64,000 bases of DNA from an uncultured Raoultella sp. GTDB taxonomy: Bacteria; Pseudomonadota; Gammaproteobacteria; Enterobacterales; Enterobacteriaceae. A program made the position numbers and the translations under genes. This document shows, piece after piece, positions 29,691-39,586 of the stretch (its first letter is position 1; each line of letters starts with the position of its first letter). The DNA lies in contig CAAEVH010000004.1 of NCBI GenBank assembly GCA_900759445.1, forward strand, positions 62,001 to 126,000, read 5' to 3'. The notes beneath the pieces were generated by a model. The model did no database searches, was not told the origin of the DNA, and saw only the letters and a list, made by a program, of their open reading frames with translations.

Positions 29691-30908
29691 CTACCTCGCT
29701 ATATTCAGCGCCTTGCGCAAAATAAACGGACATACAATTAAAAATGCGTATTCCGGACTAAATACTGAACCTGTAAAAAACAGCGACAGCGGCGTAAAAA
29801 GATAAAGCTGCACCCGATAATTCTGATTATCACCAAACGCATTGATCATCATCTTCATGACTTTCCCCATGTACCACAGGGCTAATATCACCGCGAACCA
29901 TGAGAAATAAATAATCAGCAGATACAAGCCATTGTCTATCGTTTTACCAACATCTGCACCGTTAAAAATTCCGAATGACGCAACATATTCATAAAGTGAG
30001 CCGAATCTCACTACCCCATCAACGTTAAGTAATGAATAACCGACCATTACTAATGGTCCCACGATACGATAATACGATGATGAGCCTTCAGTTCCTAAAT
30101 CTCCAAGCCGTGTCGCGATGTACGGAAACGCAAATATCACACCAACGACAAACACGCTTAATGAGATTATCGCCAGCGGCAACTTCTTTTTTATCGCATC
30201 TTTATTCAGATACTGGAACGCCCACTCCAGGAGGTAAAACAAAATAAATGTCATTACCCCTGAAAACGATCCTGATAATATTATCCCTGCCAGAATCATA
30301 GCATCGGACTTAGGCGTTTTGATACCAAACTGTTTGATACTGAGCCAAATTGAGATTAACGCCAGAGCGAAGAATGCCGGTTCGAAATAGAGTGCAGTGG
30401 TGCGCTTCCCGCCAAACTTAATAAAGTTCAGAACATAGCTATTACTGTAAATAAGATATTTCGAAATAACTTCCATTAAACTGCTGCCGCCACTAAGAAT
30501 TATCTGCGCCATTTCCACCGCAGCTAACCCCACCACCAGGCCCACAACCAGCCAGAAAAAACGCAAGATCTTAATGTAGTTATGCGGCGAAATGGTTTTG
30601 AAGCGAATACTCCACACCATACCGATAATCACCACGGTATAGACAAACAGCATTGCGGACGTCACGTACTTGCTGGCATCCAGTGATTGTCCGAACAGAT
30701 AGTTAAACGCCGTCAGTCCGCCTCCTACGCCCAGCGCAATCATTAATTTTTTAATATTGATGCGCTCGACAAACAGCAACAGCAGAACGGGCAAGAACGT
30801 GACGATAGTTATCGGGAAGCTCTCGCCAAGCTGGGCGAGTTTGACGTTAACCAGCAGATAAAGCAGCGGTAGCACCAGATAGCTACAGATTCTGATAGAA
30901 CGAGACAT
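29691..30908 (-). CDS. wcaD: Colanic acid polymerase WcaD
   Basis: A polytopic membrane protein of about 405 residues, the putative Wzy-type polymerase that joins colanic acid repeats in the periplasm. Many hydrophobic segments are visible along its length, with the polar loop [20 protein letters not shown] between two of them. I chose the ATG at 30908 because it matches the E. coli start and has GGAGGAG directly upstream; a longer in-frame extension inside wcaC has unlikely composition. It overlaps wcaC by 26 bp. Confidence 0.95.
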   Translation of the reverse strand: MSRSIRICSYLVLPLLYLLVNVKLAQLGESFPITIVTFLPVLLLLFVERINIKKLMIALGVGGGLTAFNYLFGQSLDASKYVTSAMLFVYTVVIIGMVWSIRFKTISPHNYIKILRFFWLVVGLVVGLAAVEMAQIILSGGSSLMEVISKYLIYSNSYVLNFIKFGGKRTTALYFEPAFFALALISIWLSIKQFGIKTPKSDAMILAGIILSGSFSGVMTFILFYLLEWAFQYLNKDAIKKKLPLAIISLSVFVVGVIFAFPYIATRLGDLGTEGSSSYYRIVGPLVMVGYSLLNVDGVVRFGSLYEYVASFGIFNGADVGKTIDNGLYLLIIYFSWFAVILALWYMGKVMKMMINAFGDNQNYRVQLYLFTPLSLFFTGSVFSPEYAFLIVCPFILRKALNIAR

Positions 30909-32100
30909 ACTCCTCCAGCATCTGTTGCCCACTGTATGCCACCCGGCTGCGCTGGCTGAACGCGGCAAGCGACGTGTCAAATACCGCCTGCGCAATGTCT
31001 GATCTTTTCAGTTGCACCAGGTGCAAAACATCCGCTTCGCTGAACGTTTTGCCGCCCGATTTCGCCAGCACTTCCTGCGCGGCATCGCTGTGCGTAGCAA
31101 TCACCGGTACGCCGATGGAAAGCGCTTCGCACAGAATCAGCGGGTAGTTATCAACGCGCGAGCTGAACACCAGCCCATCCATCTCGTTAAGCGCGCTCAT
31201 CAACGTGCGCTTATCGCTCTCAAACCCGTGATTGATGACGTTATCCCCTACAAACGGGGAAAATTTGCCGAAGGTATGCAGCTCAATTTTGTCTCCGAGC
31301 GCAATCATCGCTCGCACCAGTTGCTGACTGGTTTTACCGTCATAGCGCAGGTCATGGGCCACCACGGCGATTTTCGGTCTGCCGCTTTCCTCATGCTTAG
31401 CGGGAAGTTCGGCAAGTATGGCTTCCGTTGCCACATCGATGCCGTTGTTAATAATGCGGCAACGACCGGCGCCATACAGACTGTTGAATGCATCGGCCAC
31501 ATGCTGACTGGGCGAGATGAACTGGCAGCCCAGTGCCAGCATGGCGCGAAACATCTGCCGTTTACCAGGCAACTGTTGATGGGCTTTATCGATTTTTACC
31601 GGCGGATAGTTACTGAGCGTTGGACATTTCTGACAGCCCGTTTTCCAGCTTTCGCAGCCATCGGTAAAGGCACAGCGCCCGGTCACGCTCCAGTGATCGT
31701 GCAGCGTCCAGACAAAGGTGATATCCGGTTTATGCGCCTTCACTTTTTGGCAAAAGGCGACCACTTCTTCCAGATTCAACCAGTAGCTGTGCAACACATG
31801 AAAATGCAGTACCAGCGGGCCGGAAGTGCGGGTAACCGTACGGTACAACTTGTCGAGATTGCCAAACATGTCGCGGTTCGCGAAACGAAACAGCGCAATG
31901 TTCGCCGCCGACGTCAGACGTGGCGTATGTTTGATAACCTGCGGGTAATTCGCATGGCTGACGCTTTTCTTACCGCCTTTGCCATAGCCGTAGACAAAAC
32001 GCGATGACAGCCCTTTTTCCAACGCCCTCAGATGCAAATCTAACGCCACGCCTGCCGCCCCGCCTTCTGCGAGCCGCACATTAAACTGTAATATCTTCAT
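30883..32100 (-). CDS. wcaC: Colanic acid glycosyltransferase WcaC
   Basis: A GT4-type glycosyltransferase of 405 residues, the E. coli length. It has VRLAEGGAAGVALDLHL at the N-terminus, WTLHDHWSVTGRCAF and a cysteine-rich segment around CESWKTGCQKC in the acceptor domain, and FSSRVDNYPLILCEALSIGV as the C-terminal E-X7-E region. The cysteine cluster may bind a metal or stabilise the fold. It overlaps wcaB by 4 bp at its start. Confidence 0.96.
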   Translation of the reverse strand: MKILQFNVRLAEGGAAGVALDLHLRALEKGLSSRFVYGYGKGGKKSVSHANYPQVIKHTPRLTSAANIALFRFANRDMFGNLDKLYRTVTRTSGPLVLHFHVLHSYWLNLEEVVAFCQKVKAHKPDITFVWTLHDHWSVTGRCAFTDGCESWKTGCQKCPTLSNYPPVKIDKAHQQLPGKRQMFRAMLALGCQFISPSQHVADAFNSLYGAGRCRIINNGIDVATEAILAELPAKHEESGRPKIAVVAHDLRYDGKTSQQLVRAMIALGDKIELHTFGKFSPFVGDNVINHGFESDKRTLMSALNEMDGLVFSSRVDNYPLILCEALSIGVPVIATHSDAAQEVLAKSGGKTFSEADVLHLVQLKRSDIAQAVFDTSLAAFSQRSRVAYSGQQMLEEYVSFYQNL

Positions 32101-32585
32101 TTTATTACCTTCACCCGTGCCTTCTCGCCCACGACCAACGTATTGTCCGGGATGCTATCCACGACGACGCTCCCGGCGCCAATCGTCACGTTATCGCCAA
32201 TGGCAACGCCGCCAAGCAGAGTGACATTGGCCCCCAGCTCAACGCCGTTACCGATGACCGGACAGGACAGATCGTTGCCGCCAAGATTGCCGATGGTGAC
32301 GCCATGGCGCAGGGTGAAATCATCCCCCGCCACCACGTGTTTATTGATCACCACCCCATAGCCATGATGGATGGTGAAACGACGACCAATAGATGCAGCG
32401 GCCTGGATTTCATAGCCAAACACGCATTCAGTGATAAGGCGATACATCACCAGCACCGGCGCCGCCCACAGGTTGTTCAAGACATTTTTTTTACGCCAGA
32501 CGGAGCAAAAATGGGCAATCCGATAGGCCACCACCATGCAGCAGGGTCGCAGACTCCAGCCGTTCGCGCGTAAATCTTCCAGCAT
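32097..32585 (-). CDS. wcaB: Colanic acid acetyltransferase WcaB
   Basis: A 162-residue hexapeptide-repeat acyltransferase resembling serine acetyltransferase CysE: FTIHHGYGVVINKHVVAGDD supplies the histidine and turns, then GNGVELGANVTLLGGVAIGD and GAGSVVVDSIPDN. It is one of the two O-acetyltransferases of the operon, with WcaF. It lies 2 bp after wcaA. Confidence 0.96.
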   Translation of the reverse strand: MLEDLRANGWSLRPCCMVVAYRIAHFCSVWRKKNVLNNLWAAPVLVMYRLITECVFGYEIQAAASIGRRFTIHHGYGVVINKHVVAGDDFTLRHGVTIGNLGGNDLSCPVIGNGVELGANVTLLGGVAIGDNVTIGAGSVVVDSIPDNTLVVGEKARVKVIK

Positions 32586-32587
32586 AC

Positions 32588-33430
32588 TTAGCGTCCTCGC
32601 AGTCCGTCGGCCAGGCGCTTACTATTGCGAACAGAAAGCAGCGTCAGCAACGTGCGCCAGTTCATCCGTTTATTGCGGATCTGGTAGAGGGTAAACAGCT
32701 GGTATTTCTTGCTGGCCCGGTCAAATTTGCCTTTGTGCTTACGGTAGAACTGAAAGTAGCCGGAGAATTTATGCGGGGATGAGGTAATACGCATTTCACC
32801 GTGATTCACATGCAGGATCTGCGTTGCCTCTTTTACCTTCCACGGTTTGCCATACGCCACCACCATACGCAGGAAAATGTCATAATCTTGCGCCGCTTTC
32901 AGCGTGGTATCGAACAGGCATGCTTTAAACCGCCAGGCCCAGGTAAACACCTGATTACCAATAATATTGCGCTTATAAAATTTACGGCGTGAATAAACGG
33001 CCTTCGGATAGAGCGGCAAACTGGTCGGCTGCGAATATACTTCGCCCTCACAGACATAGTCATTGGCATACAGAAACGCCCGCGTGACCAGATGATGGCG
33101 ATAATTGAGAAATACGCTCAGGCGGTTCGGCGTCCATTCATCATCATCATCAATACCCGTAATATATTGCCCACTGGCCTGCATGATGGCCTGATTACGC
33201 ACCGCACAGGCTCCGGAGTTAGTGGGATTACGCGTATACGACACACGCGGATCGTTGAGTTCTTCAACAAATTGCTGCAGTTGCTCATACGAGGAAGAGC
33301 AATCATCCACAATGATCATCTCCCAGTGAGGATAGTCCTGGCGCAGTACCGATTTAATCGCCCGGATGGCCAGTTGCTGACGGTTCCAGGTGGGCATATA
33401 AATTGAAATTAGCGGGTTGTCTGTCGTCAT
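32588..33430 (-). CDS. wcaA: Colanic acid glycosyltransferase WcaA
   Basis: A GT2 glycosyltransferase. YMPTWNRQQLAIRAIKSVL begins the fold, IIVDDCSS binds the nucleotide and TGIDDDDEWTPNRLS is the metal-binding acidic run. I placed the start at MTTDNPL (33430), which matches the 279-residue E. coli protein; an in-frame start at 33490 adds 20 residues of unlikely sequence. It is the first assembly enzyme after wzc, from which it is separated by 120 bp. Confidence 0.95.
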   Translation of the reverse strand: MTTDNPLISIYMPTWNRQQLAIRAIKSVLRQDYPHWEMIIVDDCSSSYEQLQQFVEELNDPRVSYTRNPTNSGACAVRNQAIMQASGQYITGIDDDDEWTPNRLSVFLNYRHHLVTRAFLYANDYVCEGEVYSQPTSLPLYPKAVYSRRKFYKRNIIGNQVFTWAWRFKACLFDTTLKAAQDYDIFLRMVVAYGKPWKVKEATQILHVNHGEMRITSSPHKFSGYFQFYRKHKGKFDRASKKYQLFTLYQIRNKRMNWRTLLTLLSVRNSKRLADGLRGR

Positions 33431-33550
33431 TTTCGTTTCCCAGATATCCCCGTCATACTTCAAGTTGCATCTGCGTTGGCTTTCCTGCAACTCGAGTTAT
33501 TTAGGGTATAAATATGTTTTTGTGGGCCGCTATCCGGCAATGTTCGTTAC

Positions 33551-35713
33551 CTATTTCGAATCCGAGGTGTACTCGTATTCGTAGTAACCGTAATCCTGAT
33601 ACCCGCTGGCGCGGCGGAAGATCGAGTTCAGGATCACCCCTTTCACCTGAATGCCGTTTTGCTCAAAGCGACTCAGGCTGGTTTCCACCTCTTTCAGCGT
33701 GTTGACCGCGTAACGCGCCACCATCAGCGTGGTTCCAGCGTGACGCCCCACGATAGCCGCATCGGTCACCGCCAGTATTGGCGGGGTATCGATCAGCACC
33801 AGGTCATAGTGCGAGCTGGCCCATGCAATCAGTTCGCCAAAGCGTTCACTCATCAGCAGCTCGGAGGGGTTGGGGGGAATTTGTCCGCGAGGGATCAGAT
33901 CGAAATGTGGAATCGATGTCGGTTTCGCGCTGGATGAGATATCCCCCTTGCCGATGAGGATCTCAGACAGACCGTTAACGTTATTGGTCCCCAGCAGCTC
34001 GTGGGTATAGCCTTTGCGCATGTCGCAGTCGATCAACAGCACGCGTTTGTTGGTCTGACTAACGACCGCCGCCAGGTTGGCGCAGACAAACGTTTTACCA
34101 ATTGACGGGCTGACGCCGGTCAGCATCAAGACGTTGTTGCGCGCCTGCATCATGGCAAAGTGCAGGCTGGTACGCAGGCTGCGGACCGCTTCTATCGCAA
34201 GATCCGTCGGATTCCCCACTGCCAGCAACTGGCTTTGTTTGTAGCGTTTCACGCCTTTAATGGTCTGCACGTTATCGCGTGCTTTTTGCCATTCTGATAG
34301 CGGAATGCTGGCATACACGCTGATACCATGCTCTTCCAGCGCCTGTGGGCTTTCAATGCCGCGATTAAACAGGGAACGCAGCAGTACGCCCACCACTGAA
34401 AGCATCAAACCAAGAATGATGCTACCGAGAATAATCAGCGTCGTTTTCGGCTTCAGCACGCCTGGCTGGGCAATCGCGGGATCGACGATGCGTACATCTC
34501 CGACCGTACTGGCCTCGGTAATCTTCAGCTCCTGCTGCTTGTTCAGCAGCTGCATATAGACCTGCTGGCCGGACTCCACGTCACGCGTCAGGCGGACAAT
34601 TTCCTGCTGCGTTTTCGGCATCGCCGTTACGCGCCCGTTCAGCTTGCTTTTCTCATCTTCCAGCGCCTGGCGTTTTTCCAGCAAGGTGCGGTACGCAGGG
34701 TGCGCTTTGGTGAACAGCTTGGAAATCTCCGCTTCTTTGAAGGTCAGCTCATTAAGCTGCGCATCAATATTCACCATGGAATCCAGCACCGCTTTGGCTT
34801 CCAGCGGCAAATCCACGGAGTCTTTGTCCTGACGAAAGGCATTCAGCTTGTTTTCGGCAACGTCCAGCCGGTTACGTACCTCGGGCAACTGCTTTGCCAG
34901 AAACGCCAGACTTTTGGCGGCCTCTTCAGATTTACGCTCCACGTTTTGTTGCAGGTAGTTGCGGGTAATACTGTCAAGGATCTGGCGGATTTGCTCGCGG
35001 TCTTCGCCGGTAAAGGTCAGGCTCAGTACGCCAGTGTCTTTGCCGGTTTCCGTCACCATCAGATTATTTTGCAAGGTGTTGATCATGCCCAGCGTGGAGA
35101 ATTTGATGACGGTAAATTGGCTCTCAGGGCTGGCATGGATCGCCTCGACCAGCATCGTCACGCCGTCATGTTTCAGCACCTGCCCAACCTGCCCCTGGGC
35201 GCTAAAACCCCCGTCACTCACCAGCTGATAACTTTTATCATTCAGCACGCTTAGCGTGAAGGTCTGTTCATTCATTGCCTTTGGCAGCGTGAAAGTCGTC
35301 ACGTTAACCGTTTCGTTCTGGCGCCCCATCAACCGATCCCAACCCGCGCCAAAAATGGGGAACGTATCTTTGGTAACCGCGATATCCAGGTTGAGATCGT
35401 CTACCGTTTTCCCCAATACCAGCCGTGACTGGATGAGCTGAATTTCCGCTTCAGAGGCCGGAGGTTTGTTCGACAACGCCGAGCCAATATCCTGCACCAG
35501 TGAATTTCCGGTATTTTGCTCAATTTGCACCAGCGCATCCGCACTGTAGATCGGAGTGGCAAACAGCGTGTAGACCGCTGCGCATAATGCAAATGCCGCA
35601 GTAATACCAAGCACCCACCAGCGGGCTTCCACCACCGTTGCCACCAGACGACCAATATCGATTTCATCATTGCCCGTTACCGGCGCAGCAGACTGTTTTA
35701 CTTTTTCTGTCAT
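33551..35713 (-). CDS. wzc: Tyrosine autokinase Wzc, colanic acid chain-length and export control
   Basis: A 720-residue inner-membrane BY-kinase. An N-terminal Wzz-type region has a transmembrane helix near residue 30, a long periplasmic coiled-coil part follows, and a second membrane helix lies near 430. The cytoplasmic kinase domain has Walker A GVSPSIGKT, Walker A' LLIDCDMRKGY and Walker B VLIDTPP. The C-terminal tyrosine cluster YQDYGYYEYEY is the autophosphorylation site. The start at 35713 (MTEKVKQ) matches E. coli and overlaps wzb by 4 bp. Confidence 0.97.
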   Translation of the reverse strand: MTEKVKQSAAPVTGNDEIDIGRLVATVVEARWWVLGITAAFALCAAVYTLFATPIYSADALVQIEQNTGNSLVQDIGSALSNKPPASEAEIQLIQSRLVLGKTVDDLNLDIAVTKDTFPIFGAGWDRLMGRQNETVNVTTFTLPKAMNEQTFTLSVLNDKSYQLVSDGGFSAQGQVGQVLKHDGVTMLVEAIHASPESQFTVIKFSTLGMINTLQNNLMVTETGKDTGVLSLTFTGEDREQIRQILDSITRNYLQQNVERKSEEAAKSLAFLAKQLPEVRNRLDVAENKLNAFRQDKDSVDLPLEAKAVLDSMVNIDAQLNELTFKEAEISKLFTKAHPAYRTLLEKRQALEDEKSKLNGRVTAMPKTQQEIVRLTRDVESGQQVYMQLLNKQQELKITEASTVGDVRIVDPAIAQPGVLKPKTTLIILGSIILGLMLSVVGVLLRSLFNRGIESPQALEEHGISVYASIPLSEWQKARDNVQTIKGVKRYKQSQLLAVGNPTDLAIEAVRSLRTSLHFAMMQARNNVLMLTGVSPSIGKTFVCANLAAVVSQTNKRVLLIDCDMRKGYTHELLGTNNVNGLSEILIGKGDISSSAKPTSIPHFDLIPRGQIPPNPSELLMSERFGELIAWASSHYDLVLIDTPPILAVTDAAIVGRHAGTTLMVARYAVNTLKEVETSLSRFEQNGIQVKGVILNSIFRRASGYQDYGYYEYEYTSDSK

Positions 35714-36159
35714 TGTTTTCCCTGCTCTGCGTTCAATGCCTGAGCCCATTGGCGGGCAGACCGTTCAAGTAATGCGTACACTGCGTCAAACGCATCACGG
35801 CTTTTACGATACGGATCGGGAATTTCGCGCTCGCTGTCCCAGTGACCAAACAACATCACTTTGCCGCGCATCTCCGGCACCATTTCACACAGGGCAGAGA
35901 TATGGCGTTTTTCCATGGTCAGGATCAGGTCATACTCCCGGCACATTCGTCCCGAGATCTGCCGGGCACAATGATTCTCCAGTGACAGGTTGTGCGCCTG
36001 CGCCACGCTGATGGCGCACGGGTCCGCGCCTTTGCCTACCAACGCCCCAAGGCCGGCAGAAGAGACCGTCAACGCCGGGTGAAATTGCCTTAACAAGCGC
36101 TCTGCCGTCGGAGAGCGGCAAATGTTCCCCACACAGACAACTAAGATTTTGTTAAACAT
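35710..36159 (-). CDS. wzb: Low-molecular-weight protein-tyrosine phosphatase Wzb
   Basis: Dephosphorylates the C-terminal tyrosines of Wzc. It is 149 residues, two more than E. coli Wzb. The phosphatase loop is VCVGNICRSPTAERLL, with the nucleophilic cysteine and the arginine, and the general-acid aspartate is in EIPDPYRK. It lies between wza and wzc in the usual order and starts 5 bp after the wza stop. Confidence 0.98.
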   Translation of the reverse strand: MFNKILVVCVGNICRSPTAERLLRQFHPALTVSSAGLGALVGKGADPCAISVAQAHNLSLENHCARQISGRMCREYDLILTMEKRHISALCEMVPEMRGKVMLFGHWDSEREIPDPYRKSRDAFDAVYALLERSARQWAQALNAEQGKQ

Positions 36160-36164
36160 GACGA

Positions 36165-37304
36165 TTACCAGTTGTGAAGGTCGCTGGCCGTGTCCGTCAT
36201 ATAGCGAACACCGCTAATAGTCGGCAGCAACTGATTGATCAAACGGTTCCAGCGAGCAACCGGCGCGGTAGTGACGTACACCACATCGTATGGCTGGAGT
36301 CGGAATGACGTCGCCATCACCAGCGATGTCGCATCGGACATATCAAGCTGATAGATATTGGCAATCTTGCCGTTGTTCCCGCCCTCGCCTTTCAATGGAC
36401 GAATAACGAAAATGCCGCTGGCGTTGGAGGTGGTCAGGTCGATACCTTCCGCGTTGCCTAGCGCTTCGGTGAGCGTCATGCCGCTGAAGTCCATTTTGAG
36501 GGTGCTCTGTTTTTTCACTTCCCCCATCACGAAGACTTTCAAATCGTCATTACGCGGAACAAACAGGATGTCGCCAGGATAGAGCAGACGGTTCTGGCTC
36601 AGGTCGCCATTTTGCATTAGCGCTTGCAGTGAAATGCGTTGCTCCTGCCCTTTATGAGTCAGTACAACGTTGCGCCAGTCTGCCGCCTCGGTGAGACCGC
36701 CTGCGGCGTTAATGGCATCGAGAATGGTAAGCGGCACGTTGGTGATGGCCTGCTGGCCGGATTTGTTCACCTGCCCGGAGACATAGGCCTTCTGCGAACG
36801 GAAAGCGGCGATATTAACGTCCACCTGCGGGTCAGCAATGTACTTCGCTAAGCGCCCGGTAATATCACTACGAATTTCGGCCAACGTTTTCCCTGACACG
36901 CTAACTTTGCCGATGTAGGGGTAAAACATGGTGCCATCAGGCTGCACCCAGTTGCCGGCATCACTTGAGCTACGATACTGCCCGGCCGGCGTGGTGAGTT
37001 CAGGATGATCCCAGACGGTAACATTCAGGACATCGCCCGGGCCGACCCGGTACTGATACCCGGAAATCTCCTGGTCGAGAGACATATTAGGCTGCGCAAC
37101 ATTTGGTCGGGGACGTAATTGTTCGACCAGTCGTGGGGTGAGTGGATAAACATTCACCATGCGATCGATATCAAAATCAGCGTCCTGCTGTTTAATCACA
37201 TCTTTGCCCATCGTAGACATATTGCTGCCCGGAAGCACGGTACAACCGTTTATCAAGATTACCGATACCAATACAGGCATCAATTTAAGTTTGGATTTCA
37301 TCAT
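36165..37304 (-). CDS. wza: Outer-membrane polysaccharide export lipoprotein Wza
   Basis: Forms the octameric outer-membrane channel for colanic acid. It is 379 residues, the E. coli length. The signal peptide ends in the lipobox LINGC, so Cys21 should be lipidated. The polysaccharide-export domain includes [20 protein letters not shown], and SLBB-type segments follow ([15 protein letters not shown] and [12 protein letters not shown]). The C-terminal [15 protein letters not shown] corresponds to the amphipathic helix that spans the outer membrane. It is the first gene of the operon. Confidence 0.98.
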   Translation of the reverse strand: MMKSKLKLMPVLVSVILINGCTVLPGSNMSTMGKDVIKQQDADFDIDRMVNVYPLTPRLVEQLRPRPNVAQPNMSLDQEISGYQYRVGPGDVLNVTVWDHPELTTPAGQYRSSSDAGNWVQPDGTMFYPYIGKVSVSGKTLAEIRSDITGRLAKYIADPQVDVNIAAFRSQKAYVSGQVNKSGQQAITNVPLTILDAINAAGGLTEAADWRNVVLTHKGQEQRISLQALMQNGDLSQNRLLYPGDILFVPRNDDLKVFVMGEVKKQSTLKMDFSGMTLTEALGNAEGIDLTTSNASGIFVIRPLKGEGGNNGKIANIYQLDMSDATSLVMATSFRLQPYDVVYVTTAPVARWNRLINQLLPTISGVRYMTDTASDLHNW

Positions 37305-37481
37305 TGATTATTTATCACTTTGGCAGAGTAATTATCACGTGCGATCTAAATAGCGACTTCGCCTGTACGCATTTACCTTGCCGTTAATTGAAAAGGAATT
37401 TAACTGGCATCTGTCCTAAAAAAAATGAATTCATCTGCGGTCTCTTGACAGAATAATTTAGGCTCGTCTCAGGCGACCAGA

Positions 37482-37521
37482 CACGCTACCGCCCCTGGCT
37501 TCATTAGCTACCAATGCACTG
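37482..37521 (-). promoter_or_regulatory. JUMPstart with ops element for colanic acid operon
   Basis: On the minus strand the block runs from CAGTGCATTGGTAGCTAATG to GGCGGTAGCGTG; the last 12 bases are a perfect ops site (37482-37493). It lies about 180 bp upstream of wza. It is the second JUMPstart in the window, so RfaH is expected to promote elongation through both polysaccharide operons. Confidence 0.9.
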
Positions 37522-37693
37522 ATTAATTTAAATTTTTATCTTCCTCTTTATTTTCATCACATTCACAACGGGAACGCATCAGGAATAGCGCCGCTGGTTG
37601 ATAAGGAAATATTTATCTTTTGATTATTACCGCAGGAATTGTTGCAGCTAAGCGAATATCAGGCAAGGTAACAAGTTACCGACAACTTGCTTT

Positions 37694-37707
37694 TAAGATT
37701 AATATTA
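37694..37707 (-). promoter_or_regulatory. Candidate RcsAB box of the wza operon
   Basis: The minus-strand sequence TAATATTAATCTTA matches 10 of 14 positions of the RcsAB consensus TaAGaatatTCctA, and the plus strand also matches 10. It lies about 390 bp upstream of wza, beyond the JUMPstart, where the Rcs-controlled promoter is expected. The match is by eye; other AT-rich sites nearby could score similarly. Confidence 0.45.
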
Positions 37708-37958
37708 AGCGTTGAATTTGTATATTTTTAGGATTTTATTGATATTGACAAAGTCAATATAGAAATATTCCACCTGCGATATTTCTTAAATAGCTTTGGA
37801 TTAATAATATTATTTCCTGTAGTTACATTAAGGCTAATATCTCGTACCGGGTTGTAATAGGCTACAGAGAAATCCCTCCTCGCCATTGCATTTTTCGCCA
37901 GTTTTACCCATGATCGAATTGTGACAATTGTCATACAACTATGGGTATAGCATTTACT

Positions 37959-39542
37959 ATGGAATGGATTGCCGATCCGTCAATCTGGGCCGGACTCGTC
38001 ACGCTAATCGTGATCGAACTTGTTCTTGGCATTGATAATCTTGTTTTTATTGCCATCCTCGCGGAGAAACTGCCTCCTGCCCAGCGGGATAAGGCGCGTA
38101 TTACCGGGCTACTGCTGGCGATGGTCATGCGCCTGCTGCTGTTGGCATCAATATCATGGCTGGTAACGCTGACCACGCCGCTGTTCAGCATTCGCGGCCT
38201 GAGCTTCAGCGCGCGCGATCTGATCATGCTGTTCGGCGGTTTCTTCCTGCTGTTTAAAGCCACCATGGAGCTAAACGAACGGCTGGAAGGCAAAGACAGC
38301 GAGAACCCGACCCAGCGTAAAGGCGCTAAGTTTTGGGGCGTCGTCGCGCAAATAGTCGTGCTGGACGCTATCTTCTCCCTGGATTCCGTCATTACCGCCG
38401 TGGGGATGGTCGATCACCTGGCAGTAATGATGGCTGCGGTGATTATTGCCATCAGCCTGATGGTGCTTGCCAGCAAGTCGCTGACGCGCTTTGTCAACAG
38501 CCATCCAACTATCGTCATTCTGTGCCTGAGCTTCTTGCTGATGATTGGTTTCAGCCTGGTTGCCGATGGGTTTGGTTTCCATATTCCGAAAGGTTACCTG
38601 TACGCCGCCATCGGCTTCTCGGTCATGATAGAAGCATTGAACCAGTTAGCTATCTTTAACCGCCGTCGCTTCCTGTCAGCCAACCATACCCTGCGCCAGC
38701 GCACCGCCGAGGCGGTAATGCGACTGCTGAGCGGGCAAAAAGAAGACGCCGAACTGGATGCCGAAACCGCGGCAATGCTGGCAGACCATCATGAAGGCCA
38801 AATTTTTGCCCCTCAGGAACGGCGGATGATTGAACGTGTGCTGAACCTTAATCAGCGTACTGTCAGCAGTATCATGACCTCGCGCCATGATATTGAACAC
38901 ATCGACCTCAATGCTCCGGAAACAGAAATCCGCGCTTTGCTGGAAAAAAACCAGCATACGCGTCTGGTGGTCACCGGCGAAGATGAGCAGGAAGACTTGC
39001 TGGGCGTGGTGCATGTCATCGACCTGCTGCAGCAATCTCTTCGCGGCGAGCCGCTCGACTTACGCGTCTTGATTCGCCAGCCGTTGGTGTTCCCGGAAAC
39101 TCTGCCGCTGCTTCCGGCGCTTGAACAGTTTCGTAACGCCCGGACGCACTTCGCTTTTGTGGCCGATGAATTTGGGTCAGTTGAAGGGATTGTAACGCTC
39201 AGTGACGTGATGGAAACCATCGCCGGTAACCTGCCAAATGAGGTAGAGGAGATTGACGCCCGCCATGACATTCAGAAAAACGCGGATGGTTCATGGACCG
39301 CAAACGGACACATGCCGCTGGAAGATCTGGTGCAGTACGTGCCTATCCCGTTAGATGATAAGCGTGAATATCACACCATTGCCGGACTGTTAATGGAGTA
39401 TTTGCAGCGCATCCCGAAAACCGGGGAGGAAGTTCAGGTCGGCGACTATCGACTAAAAACCCTGCAGGTGGAAAATCATCGCGTGCAAAAAGTCCAACTG
39501 ATACCGCTGCACAGTGAAGAAGAGATGGATTACGAGGTGTAA
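37959..39542 (+). CDS. yegH: TerC-family inner membrane protein YegH with CBS and CorC_HlyC domains
   Basis: A three-part protein. The N-terminal 230 residues are a TerC-like membrane domain with conserved acidic segments ([20 protein letters not shown] and [13 protein letters not shown]). A CBS pair follows around [18 protein letters not shown], and the C-terminal CorC_HlyC domain includes [20 protein letters not shown]. The family suggests metal-ion transport or resistance, but its role is not established. I chose the ATG at 37959 (MEWIADPS) to match the 527-residue E. coli protein; an ATG at 37941 adds six residues. Confidence 0.95.
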   Translation: MEWIADPSIWAGLVTLIVIELVLGIDNLVFIAILAEKLPPAQRDKARITGLLLAMVMRLLLLASISWLVTLTTPLFSIRGLSFSARDLIMLFGGFFLLFKATMELNERLEGKDSENPTQRKGAKFWGVVAQIVVLDAIFSLDSVITAVGMVDHLAVMMAAVIIAISLMVLASKSLTRFVNSHPTIVILCLSFLLMIGFSLVADGFGFHIPKGYLYAAIGFSVMIEALNQLAIFNRRRFLSANHTLRQRTAEAVMRLLSGQKEDAELDAETAAMLADHHEGQIFAPQERRMIERVLNLNQRTVSSIMTSRHDIEHIDLNAPETEIRALLEKNQHTRLVVTGEDEQEDLLGVVHVIDLLQQSLRGEPLDLRVLIRQPLVFPETLPLLPALEQFRNARTHFAFVADEFGSVEGIVTLSDVMETIAGNLPNEVEEIDARHDIQKNADGSWTANGHMPLEDLVQYVPIPLDDKREYHTIAGLLMEYLQRIPKTGEEVQVGDYRLKTLQVENHRVQKVQLIPLHSEEEMDYEV

Positions 39543-39550
39543 ATCACGAG

Positions 39551-39580
39551 CCGGGGGCGGCATCAACCGCCATCCGGCAA
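39551..39580. repeat. REP-like element between yegH and asmA
   Basis: GCCGGGGGCGGCATCAACCG followed by CCATCCGGCA is a divergent REP unit in the 44-bp gap between the convergent 3' ends of yegH and asmA. It may protect both mRNA ends or reduce transcriptional collision. Confidence 0.7.
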
Positions 39581-39586
39581 TATGAA

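Larger units (their letters stand above)
37305..37958. other. Divergent regulatory region between wza and yegH
   Basis: About 650 bp without a gene. It holds the colanic acid JUMPstart/ops element (37482-37521), a candidate RcsAB box (37694-37707), and the promoters of the leftward wza operon and rightward yegH. The long untranslated wza leader is usual in E. coli and Salmonella. No other repeat or RNA gene is evident. Confidence 0.75.

Noticed and set aside
31012..32007. A 331-codon frame antisense to wcaC
   Set aside because: Lies wholly within wcaC and has His/Arg/Gln-rich composition typical of antisense frames.
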